Part shown: one piece after another, positions 53,170 through 63,072 of the stretch
Layout of the letters: every line of letters begins with the position of its first letter
Numbering within the stretch: position 1 is the stretch's first letter
Position numbers and translations under genes: made by a program
Source: Paragorgia papillata
Taxonomy: Eukaryota > Cnidaria > Anthozoa > Scleralcyonacea > Coralliidae
Direction: 5' to 3'
NCBI GenBank assembly: GCA_035771165.1
Contig: JAWNZC010000421.1
Coordinates: 2,989,501-3,053,500, forward strand
Length of the DNA stretch: 64,000 bases
The notes under the pieces: generated by a model
Database searches by the model: none
Seen by the model: only the letters and a program-made list of their open reading frames with translations
Told to the model about the DNA's origin: nothing

Positions 53170-53208
<39 letters not shown>
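53170..53208. repeat. (TA)n microsatellite
   Basis: About 18 TA units just after the plus-strand Ig gene. Confidence 0.95.
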
Positions 53209-53210
<2 letters not shown>

Positions 53211-53648
53211 GGTGTATGATGTATAGGATGTAGATGTAGGTAACTTATCGTGAATTGTGTGTTTTGAAACAGTATAGACACACGTAAAGCCGGGCCCATG
53301 TTCACAATTTCATAAAATTTCATTATAATGAGAATTTTCTCTATGTCACGTGTATATTTTTAACCTCGTCCCCAGGTCCTCGTAACCAGTAACCTCGAAA
53401 ATTCAGTTGACGCTGACGTCAGCAAAAAAGAGGCGGGAAAAACAAAAATAGTTTCAAACAAAATGGCCAAAATACTTGATCAACTTCACAGAAAGATTTC
53501 TCCTTCGCAGCCGCTTTAAAACAGTACACTATGGAACTACTATGCAGGTAATTGAGTACAAATATTATGAAAGGTTAATTGATAGTTGAGAACATGCATT
53601 TCAAACAATTTTTGAGTTGAATTGAAAGACTAATTTTAGGCACTTTAA

Positions 53649-53875
53649 GCCATAATCAAACGAGAACGCAAGTCATCGCAAGTCGGCAGTCAGAATTTCT
53701 GTGGCGGTCATTTGAACACCTAAATTAACAAAATAAAGGTTTCATGAGTGTTTTAAACAAGTTTTAACCTTGTGACGGTACATAATATTTTCGGGAAACT
53801 ATTCATTCAGAGGGGCTGGCTGAGATAGCGTGACTACCAACTTGCGATGACTTGCGTTCTCGTTTGATTAGGGCT
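53649..53875. mobile_element. 227-bp piggyBac-like MITE with TTAA flanks
   Basis: TTAA at 53645–53648 and 53876–53879. Arms 'aatcaaacgagaacgcaagt' and 'acttgcgttctcgtttgatt', slightly offset at the termini (gccataatc versus agccctaatc). A second small foldback of 'ttcaaca/tgttgaa' units follows at about 53885–54010. Confidence 0.75.
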
Positions 53876-54010
53876 TTAAATTCAACACCATTCAACAGCG
53901 TTCAACATCATTCAACAGGGTGCCAGGGTGGCCAAACGCTTTCAACATGTTGAATCACGGTTGAATTCAATTTAATGTTGAACGATGTTGCATGAAATGT
54001 TGAAAGCGTT

Positions 54011-54938
54011 TAGGCCTTCGTGTACAGAAGGGTTCGTGTACGGTATAGTTCATTCCATTCTAAATTGCATAATTTTTGTTTTATCACTTAGATATTTGAG
54101 TCAAAATACTGTACAGGCTCACTGTTAGTTGAGAAAATACATTCAGTAATATTCAGTTTAGTGCGTAAATCTCTTCAACCTGTCTTCAGTCGCGTTTTCT
54201 CTTCAGTGAAATACATATTATAAACAAGTGCTTTTATTCCTAAGGTCATGTGAATACCAGGACTTCAAATAAAGTAGTGATTAATAAAGTAGTGATTAAT
54301 CGTTATATTCCATGCAAAGCACTAGATTTTTCATGCATAATCTTGCTTCTATTTGCGACGCTCTGTTTCGCTTGTAATTTATTAAATAGAATTGAATCTT
54401 TTGATTGGCTAAATGAAGCAAGAATTTGATTCTGTAAAGTGTTTAGTTTTAGTAAATTCTTTGTAGCGTTAAAATATACTTTATTTCTTGTAATTTCATT
54501 TAACATTTTTATATATCTATCGTGTTTTCTATAAAACATAAATATAAAGTTCTAGAATTATTGAAACACTCAATTCTTCCGGGAACAATTTCGCTAAAAA
54601 TACATTAAACCTGTTTCTTCTCCCATATGAATGACAAGTCAGCCCATATTAAGCTGTAGTGCAAACTATTAGTTTTTTGAACTTGCATCTATAGCTTCAA
54701 ATTAAAATATCAAAGTCTAAAATAATCTAAACCAGAATATATGCATCCACGAAAATCTACCTTGTTGCAATCCGTGCAATGTCTAGAAATATAAAATTCC
54801 CCTCTTTAATATCAATAAAATGAAGGTATTCGGGGAGTTTACGCTTTATCGTACTCGAATACGGTAAATTGTAAAATTTCCTCGTCTTCAAAATGTTTCT
54901 TTCGGCAAACACTCAAGACATCTACGCATTTCTCAAGA
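54011..54938. other. Convergent intergenic region between the two Ig genes
   Basis: Probably holds both 3' UTRs. A 78-codon minus-strand ORF (54539–54303) has ordinary composition but no recognised domain and no start or splice context; I do not call it. Confidence 0.5.
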
Positions 54939-57900
54939 TTAGCAGCACACGAAGCACATCACATAATAGACCATTGTTGGCATCATTCTAAATCCAATAT
55001 TTCCTGTAAAAAAATGAATAAAATTAATGTCAGTCAATCATATTAATTAATTAATTAACGGTTAACTAATTAACGGTTGATTGGTCAATTAACAGTTAAT
55101 TAATTCACTAACGGTTAATTGATAAATTAATTCATTAACAGTTAATTGGTCAAATAACGGCTAATTGATTAATAATTAGTAATTAATTAACAGTTAATTG
55201 ATTAATTAATTAATTAAAGTTAATTGATTACCGAGTAATTAGCGTCGAAGCGCACAAAGTTAACTATAACAAAATACTTACCAGGAAAGTCTGCTGTTAG
55301 TGTAGTTGTGGCAGATTGATACCAAATCTTCTGGTACATGGTCACGTTTATTGCACACATGTAGTCCCCAAGATCTTCCTTCGTCAGACACTGCAGTAAA
55401 ATGGGATACTCTACGCTCGTGTTCTTTCTTAAGTCTATTGGTTTCACGTTCTTCTCTAACGTTTTACCGCCGAAACTCCATCTTACACTCAATGAACCGA
55501 CATTACTGTCCTTTAATTTAATATCAATGTTACTAAACACTTGACATGTCAGCTGGTGACGACGCGTTCCCTTGGCAACGATCTGGTTCTGGGGTATTTG
55601 AACACGTAATCGAGGTAGATCTGACTCTACAAAACAGATGGTTGAATGGTCTTAGCAGGCACACAGCTTTGCCAAACATGCACTTTTACTCAAAAATGCG
55701 TTTATTTTCACAAATGACAGCAGTTCACACAACTTTACAATTTTCTATTGGTGGGTTGCAATCATTCCTCTGACATTTAGAGGACAAAGACACAGCGGCC
55801 ATGTTGGTTGGTAGGTACAATAGCATCTAATGTAATATTTTGTACCAACATGGCTGCCATGACGTAACGTGCAACCCCAGCGATACGTTGAGAAGGAATG
55901 AAATGGGATTCCGGATAGAATGGAATAAAATGGGATGAGTTCGGGAAAAGATGGATAGAGTGGGATAGGATGGGATAAAATGGGATGAGATCGGGAAAAG
56001 GTGGGCGATATGGGATAGAGTGGGATAAAATAGGATGAGATCGGGAAAAGGTGGGTGAGATGGGATTGGATAGAGTGGGATAGGATGAGATAAAATGGGA
56101 TGCGATCGGGAAAAGGTGGAAGAGGTGGGATAGGATGGGATAAAATGTGATGATTGTGGGAAAAGGTAGATGAGATGGGATAGAGTAGGATAAGATGGGA
56201 TAAAATGGGATGAGATCGGGGGGAAATTGATGAGGTGGGATAGAGTAAGATATACTACTTATAATGATATATCCCATAATCAATGTGGAAATAAGAATCT
56301 GAATCGAAGTTATTGACCTCTTACCTTTGATATAACGAAGTAATATATTGCGGTTTCTTGTGTCAGCTGAATTTCCATTACTAGCTGTGCAGTAAAGCCG
56401 ATAAACCGTGTAATTTGGCAACGGTTTGACATCACGTGTCGTGAACACACTAATCGTTGTGTTGCCTAGATAATAGGTGGCAATAAAGATAATAAGCGCA
56501 ATCAAGCATTTGTTTTATACGGAGAATTTTGTGGTTAGATTTTTATGAAATTCTCATCCAAATCTCAACCAAATTCAACCAAAAATAAATGGATTGGTTC
56601 TTTGGTCTATGATCAATTCATTCTACAAACAGTCAGTGAAAACCTGTGCAGTACTTTGTGAGATATCCTTGTGACAGACAGACAGACCAGATCAGACAGA
56701 CAGACAGACCAGATCAGACAGACCAGATCAGACAGACAGACAGACAGACAGACCGACCGACCAGACAGACAAACCAGACAGATCAGACGGACGGGTGGGC
56801 GGGCGGACGAACGGACAGACAGACAGAGGTGAAAACATAACCTCGCGGCGGAGGTAATAGGTAAGACGTAATTTTTTTGAAAACTTTTTGACTTTTTCTT
56901 AAATTACATCCAATTTCTTGACAGAAAAATTTAGCCATTTGATGTTTAATTTTTCACCTTCAGTTCTTGAAATGATGGTTGTATTTGAAGAGTTTGTTAA
57001 AGCTGGTGATGAGCTCTCTTGTTTATGCCATGTTATAGAGACAGCCGCACCATGGCTGTCAGACGCTGTACATGTTGATTTGATTATATCACCATCAAAA
57101 ACGAAAATGGATTTTGGTTCATCCTTGCTGATTCCAAAGTTAATTATGACCGCCAATACGATATCAGCGAGACCTGAAAGTAGAAAGAATAGGTGTAGGT
57201 TAACATAATAAATTATGAACCGTATTCAAAGGCGAACATATTTATAACATGATCAAGGAGGTTTTATAAACAGCTTGTGACGACAAGTTTAACATATATT
57301 TAAATTAGTTGTACGCTAATCATCATATTTGGTTTAATTGACAATACCAGCAGGCCACTGTCCGTTGCATTTGTATGCGATCGCGGTTTTCTCGGTCCGG
57401 CTCAGAATTAGCAGAAAGCAGAACAGGTGGTTGTCGTAGGATTGTGGATTGAGGAATCACATTTTTCATTTCCTTTTCCGTTTTGTCTTAGTTTTTGTGT
57501 GACGGTAGTACGTCAACTGTTAGGGGCTGTTTACATGAGCTGGGCTAGCCCGGTTAACTTGGCTCACGCGATTGATTAGGATCTTACTGTGGTTTTAAAA
57601 CTCGCATAAACTAAATTTATAACGAAGAATTGGTTTAGTTTAGATGTAAACGAATCCTAACGATGATTAAAATCTCCTTTTGGCCGAGGAAAGAATTTCG
57701 TAACACGAGTCAGCCCGGTTAGCCCATATTGTTTGCGTTAATTCTTCATGTCAGTCATGTCATATTGAAAACAATGGTTAGGTAAATATTTTAATATAGT
57801 TAAAACTATCAAGTTTCCTTTGCGTCAACAAGAGGACACGAACAAAAAAGTGAAGCTTCCGACGCCAACCTTTTTCACTCCATGAAGAAAATGAAAATGG

Positions 57901-58686
57901 AAGAAAATTTTGCGATGAACTGCCGGAAAAACAAACAAAAAGAAAACTTGGACAGCAGATGGCTTGAATATTTTCGGTTTTACTTAATTAGTTATTAACT
58001 GACGGACTTTTAACTGACTTTAGATTGCTGAGTCACATCACTGCGATGTTTAGTCAGTTTTGGAAGTCCGTAAATCTAGTAGTATTGTTTACGAACTGGC
58101 CGCAAATGAGCTATGAGTTTTACAAGAAATTTTGCTTTGGGTTTTTTGTTTAAATTTTAGTCTATTTTTAAGACTTGACAAGTTGAGGCGAAACTTTACT
58201 CTTTAGATATAAAAATACGTGAGAAATTAAACCATATATAAGGAAAAGCTAAGGTTCTATACCATACGACAATTAATATAAACCAGGCAGAAATAACTTT
58301 TAATAATATTCACTATCCAACAATATTAATTCAGCGGCTGGGTGGTATTGAAGTGATATATAGAAAGCATTGCGTCACCTGATCGCGGATTCGAGACAAA
58401 TTTCAGCTCAATATTCTTGAGCGCTTGCTTCGATACCGAAAGATATGTTTAAATAGCCAAAACGCTATTCAATCCTATAAAACAAGGCTTGTCTAATGAC
58501 GATATTCAGACATTATAATAGTATGTCGCAATGCTAAATGATTTATTGAATTCTGGAAGCATCGCTGTGGAGTAGTTCTGGTTAAAAACTAAATTCTAAA
58601 CCATAGAATTTGGCATAAAATCAAACGTGATGATACTTACATACTAGGAACACTACAAAAACAGAGATAATCTTCAGCAACAACAT
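54939..58686 (-). CDS. Small secreted/GPI-type two-Ig-domain surface protein, second gene
   Basis: Five exons on the minus strand, in transcript order: 58686–58641, 57173–56958, 56465–56325, 55626–55282, 55003–54939 (TAA). All introns are phase 1. Predicted 270 residues. The signal peptide spans exons 1–2 ('MLLLKIISVFVVFLVCLADI'). Ig domain 1 spans exons 2–3: 'DIIKSTCTASDSHGAAVSIT' then W, and 'YTVYRLYCTASNG', with several N-glycosylation sequons (NSS, NTT, NYT). Ig domain 2 is exon 4: 'RHQLTCQVF', 'LSVRWSFGG', 'EDLGDYMCAINVT'. The last exon encodes a short hydrophobic end ('MMPTMVYYVMCFVCC') without a tail. Same plan as the gene at 47995–53017, and exon 3 begins with Gly-Asn-Thr in both. Family unrecognised; adhesion/recognition role inferred. 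The exon 4 acceptor has an in-frame alternative 6 nt downstream. Confidence 0.8.
55030..55225. repeat. (TTAATTAACNGTTAAT)-type minisatellite
   Basis: Degenerate repeats of 'taattaacggttaattgatt' in the last intron of the minus-strand Ig gene. Confidence 0.85.
55895..56255. repeat. Minisatellite in intron 3 of minus-strand Ig gene
   Basis: About six degenerate copies of 'gatgagatcgggaaaaggtg' + 'gatgagatgggatagagtgg' + 'gataaaatg', period about 50–60 bp. The long minus-strand ORF through it (Ser/Pro/Ile/Phe-rich) is a run-on. Confidence 0.85.
56675..56830. repeat. (CAGA)n-type microsatellite
   Basis: caga/gatcagac units in intron 2 of the minus-strand Ig gene; ends in gggcgggcgg-like units. 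Confidence 0.92.
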
Positions 58687-59195
58687 TATTAAACAGTGTG
58701 CTCTGTTGAAGCAAACAGACGACTAATTTAATTTTGACGCAACAAATTTTGTTGACATTTGATCACTGTCATCAGGCCCACAAACCACTCCGCTGCTGCC
58801 ATAAGGAACGTGTTCGGTTTCATATTCATGATTCATGACACTGTCACACAGCTCAATAACAATGTCATGAATTTTGAATATGATACCGCGATACATTTGT
58901 CAGTGCACGCGTTAGGTTTTGTGGATTTTCGTTTACGCCGATTATATTTATATGATGTTAGCCATTTCACAAGGAATATTTGGTATTTCACTCAATGTTG
59001 AGGGGTCAGTTCCGAAAATTCAACATCAACGGTCAGACCTTCCAGTTGGTTGCAGCCAACACAGTCTGATGTTGAAAAGCCTTCTCTGTATCGTTATTTT
59101 CGGGGTTTGCTCGGCTCGTTACAAATCACTTAATCTGAAGTGAACCATGGGTCATGACAAATCAGATATAAAGTAGTGTGCTGCGTCAGAAAAAA

Positions 59196-59275
59196 ACACA
59201 ATTCTCACTGACGAAGGGCCTTCGACGTTCAATATTTTCGGCAGTATACTCAAACCGGCTTACTAGCCGTTAGAC
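59196..59275 (+). mobile_element. Penelope-type tail remnant
   Basis: 'ctgacgaagggccttcgacg' then 'cggcagtatactcaaacc', the same motif order as at 45780–45850, with the gaaac portion lost. No coding part. Confidence 0.55.
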
Positions 59276-59672
59276 TGTTAAATAGGCTATCGCTTTTTTA
59301 TTGTGAAATGATTTTAACAAAGTGCTTCGTTTTGCCATGAGGCCATGAGTTTTTCTTAAATAATTGTATCGTATGTCATAAGAGGAAGAAACTCCAGTTT
59401 CCTTTTCAGTTCTCTACGGAAAATCTTTTAGTTCTTTTTCGCACCTCTATTTAACTGTTTCAATGCCGCCACCTTGAAGGCAGACACCTTATAGCGCGTT
59501 CCTTGCTTTGGACCAGTTACAAGAGATCAAAGCAACCATTCTTTCCACGTTTGCACGCTTTTTACTTGTTCTGAAATTACAGTATGTACTATGTATCATG
59601 GCTATATTCATAATTACCTCGAATTACTTATTAATAAGTTTGAAAGACAATGTAATACCTGTACATTGATTA

Positions 59673-60013
59673 TAGAGCTGTGCCCATCGGTCCATATTCG
59701 TAATCGATTAATCGTTGATAACAATCGATTAATAATCGATTAATCGTATTAAAAAATCAACACGTGTTGCCATTGTTTGTCCCTTCAAATAAAGGTGTGC
59801 TTTTAAGAAACAAGTCGCGTTCGATATTTGATACGCAATATAGCTGTTTTTAACAGGGCGAATGTCACAATGCCATCTCATATTTCCACAACTTTTTAAC
59901 AAAAACTCATTTTAGTATCATGCTGTTGACTTTTGTCGATGATTCGATTGCTGTTAACGATTAATCGATTGCCGAAAAAGAGTCGATTAATCGATTAATC
60001 GGGCACAGCTCTA
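59673..60013. mobile_element. 341-bp hAT-like MITE
   Basis: Termini TAGAGCTGTGCCC and GGGCACAGCTCTA, flanked by perfect 8-bp repeats 'attgatta' at 59665–59672 and 60014–60021. Subterminal 'tcgattaatcgatt' tandem motifs at both ends, a plausible transposase-binding array. Confidence 0.92.
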
Positions 60014-60021
60014 ATTGATTA

Positions 60022-60605
60022 TGCATCTTAGTCAGTGGAAAACAAACAGCTGAACTTTGTTCTTAATCGTTATTTTTAGGAAGCCGCTTCGGCTAAAAGT
60101 TCGGCTTTTTAATATGATCGTTACTTATATTTTTTAATATGATCATTACTTATATTTTTTTAATATGATCGTTACTTCTCGGTTCATTAGCAAACATTTT
60201 ATGTGCATTCATGAAACAAATTAAAAGTTTTTATTTTATACAAAAACTAAAACAATACTACACATCTAAAACGTTTTTCCTAAAATCTTTCAAAGAAACA
60301 ACATTTTAAAATAATATTGACGTGAATAGACTAAACTACAATGAACTCAAAAAAACTGTTTTACAAGAATCAATATAGTTTTGTTACAGTATCTTTGCTA
60401 AAATTTATGTTCTACGGTGGTTGCTGTACATTATCAAGTTAAAAACAGTTCATATGTAGCTTGTGAAATAAAATCGAGGTATCCATCGATCATATTTATA
60501 GAATGGAAAACACAAAAATTTGTAGTTTGTTTTGTTAGCAGATGAAACTTAAAATAGGCAAAGATATCTAAAACAATTGTTGTTCGAACAATTCCAGTAA
60601 TTGAT
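60022..60605. other. DBR1 downstream region
   Basis: Contains three tandem copies of 'taatatgatcgttacttata' at about 60110–60180 and AT-rich DNA. Presumably the DBR1 3' UTR. No gene seen. Confidence 0.6.
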
Positions 60606-62070
60606 TTAGCTATCTGAGTCATCAGAAGTTGTGTACAAAGCCTGGTTTCTTCGAATAAGTTTAAATGTTTTGCTGGGTGGTTCGTAATCTGATGCAATGT
60701 CTTCCCTGTTAGAAGTTGAATCGCTGATACCCTCGTTTTCTTCAGAAACACTTTTTGATGCAGAAACAAAGACATCAGTTTCTTTTCCACCATCTTTATG
60801 CTCAGTAGGATCAGATGAACTTTGTGAGAAAGCAGATTCATCTGAATGTCGGACTTTCTTTTTCTCTTCTTTCCTCCTCCTCCTCTTCATCGTCGCTCAG
60901 ACTAATCTCATCAGGATTATCTGTTGAGACTTCTTCACCAAGATCTGTTGCCCAAAATGGATTCCTGATCTTCAACTGTCGACAGAAGGCATCCGTTTGT
61001 GGATTTGTGTTGGCTGTAACCTGCACATATCTTTTATGGTTAGCTGGATTGTACAGAGGTGCATTCTGGCTAAAATTCTCAGGAATTTTGAGATCATTTC
61101 CAAACAAGTCGCTGACTTCTTTCATGGCATCTTGCGTTGGCTTTAATCTGGTAATCTCTTCCATTGAAAATGGCAGTTGTGTTTGCGATGGCTGGGTGTT
61201 TATCAGAGGTAGAGTGAGTTTGGTCACAGCAAGCCATTCTTGATCGTAGGACAACTCGAGTGGACCAGTAGCAGGACCAACGTCAATCACTTCAAGATAC
61301 TTCCGTCTTGGTAAACACTTATCCAAAGCTAAAAACTTGGTCACTTTTGACGTCTGGCTGTGTTGTACCATTGCAGGGAATCTGGTGTGAAGATGTGCTG
61401 AGAACCAATACTCGGGCTGCAGGGTACGCAACACATCCTCCGCAGCTGAACTACCAAGAGTATTTGACTCAATTTCCTGTCGTAGAAACCCTTTCCATCG
61501 ATAGAGCTCGTCGAGGTTACCATAGTGATAAACACCTTTTGGCCAATCATGAGACATGACAATGTTCACAGGCTCGGAGAGAAGTTTCAGCTTGAATGCG
61601 TCCATGCTTCGAACATGATAGACACTTCTCATGGTGCTGTTATCAAACGGTGGTGACTCAAAATGACCCTTGTTGTAATCATGGTGTTTGTAGATCCCTG
61701 ACATACCAGCAATTCGAAGGCCACCATATTTGACCACACCAGAATACCCCAGATAATAAATATTTGGAGCAACCCAACCACCAAATGGTAGCTCCCACAA
61801 ATGATTCGAAGCTTCATGGTTGCCACCAATAAACAACGTTAAAATAGGAGCTTTCTTTTCGCCTGAATAATACTTATAAAAGCTGCACATTTTACGATAT
61901 TTGACAGGAACAGCCATACACTGTAAGTCTATTTCATTCCGAACTGCTTGGAAGTCTCCACAACAAAGCAATAAATCCACCTTAATGTTATCTCTACGTT
62001 GGATAGATTCCAAGCTTGAATAGATAGTGTCTAGTTCGCCATGAGCACATCCTTCCACAGCGATTTTCAT
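60606..62070 (-). CDS. DBR1: DBR1, lariat RNA debranching enzyme; intronless, apparent frameshift near 3' end
   Basis: Start ATG at 62070 ('MKIAVEGCAHGELDTIYSSL'). An in-frame ATG 27 nt upstream is less likely because the family begins at this motif. Metallophosphoesterase residues are intact: 'GCAHGELD', 'CCGDFQAVRN', 'IGGNHEAS', 'MSHDWP', 'WFSAHLHTRF'. The main frame stops at 60838 after 410 residues, just past an acidic run. The overlapping frame from about 60890 to the stop at 60606 encodes a credible DBR1-like C-terminus (Ser/Asp/Lys-rich, 'KLIRRNQALYTTSDDSDS'), so a 1-nt (or 2-nt) shift lies in the GAG/GAA-rich stretch about 60840–60890. With it the protein would be about 487 residues. 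It hydrolyses the 2'–5' bond of intron lariats in the nucleus. There are no introns, unlike vertebrate DBR1, suggesting a retrocopy or ancestral intron loss. A tandem relative lies upstream. Confidence 0.95.
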
Positions 62071-62099
62071 CGTGAAAAAAGCCAAAAATGAAGTCACAA

Positions 62100-63072
62100 T
62101 TTCTACAACGACATTGTGAAGACAAGAAGGCGGTAAAGAGTAATGCTTTTTGAGGGGCTAAACCACTGGACGTGTTAGTGGGCTCAGAGCTGGAACCAGA
62201 TGGATCGGTATGGATAAAAGGGGCTATCGAATAATAATAAATTAATAAGTAAATAAATAAATAATAGTAAATTAATAATAAATTAATTATAATAAATTAA
62301 TAAATAGAGAATAATACATGGATGTGCGGAAATATGACATTTATTTCGAGTATTGACCAGGATATCTCACGAGTGAGCGAAGCTTACGAGTGACATATCC
62401 TGTTCAACACGAGAAGTAAATGTCATATTTCCAAGCATCCATGTATTGTTCTGTTTATTATATAAAAAAATTGTCCTATTGCCTTGCAAAAATTGCATTA
62501 AACTATAATGCTGATTCAGCGATAATCGTCACATGTGCGATTATCATAAATAATCGCACATGTGAGATTATCACTTTTATTAGTGGTGGAAAAATCAATA
62601 AAACACTCTATTTTATATAATAAAATAAATTAATAATTATAATAAATTAATAATAATAATAAATTAATAATAATAAATTAATAATAATAATAGTAATAAT
62701 AATAAATTAATAATAATTATAATAATAAATAAGTAAATAATTATACACAAGCTTTTAATATCAAATTCCTACAACATACATTTTTTTATAACTGTTTTTT
62801 TATAGCACTGCAATCATTAAACCACATGTAATACTAACAATTTTCTTTTCAAATTTACTTTCATGTCTAGACCATCCAATTGATTGAATGGTTCTCTATA
62901 TCCTAATTTAAAATAAAATAAATTCAAGACTTAATTGAGCAAGCTTCTTTATCTGCTGAAAGAGTGACTCAGTCAGGTTTTTAATCTCATTGTCTTAATC
63001 CATTTTTATTAAAATTATTATTATTATAGTGGTACATATTCAGAACTCTAGTTTCTGTATAATTCCATTATT
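62100..63072. other. Spacer between DBR1 copies: palindrome and AAT repeats
   Basis: A palindrome at about 62325–62460 ('tggatgtgcggaaatatgac' / 'catatttccaagcatcca', around 'cgagtgagcgaagcttacga') is followed by 'ataatcgcacatgtg' inverted repeats to about 62600. Then (AAT/TAA)n-rich DNA at 62225–62320 and 62625–62745. No gene. Confidence 0.75.

Noticed and set aside
54303..54539. 78-codon minus-strand ORF with ordinary composition
   Set aside because: No recognised domain, no supporting splice sites, and located where a 3' UTR is expected.
55777..56505. 242-codon minus-strand ORF rich in Ser/Pro/Ile/Phe
   Set aside because: Only its first part (exon 56465–56325) is real Ig gene; the rest is a run-on through an intronic minisatellite.
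50060..57720. Similar sequence in intron 1 of both Ig genes (about 50040–50185 and 57570–57712) as evidence of gene duplication
   Set aside because: Both lie in the same plus-strand orientation although the genes are on opposite strands, so this is more simply a dispersed repeat inserted twice.
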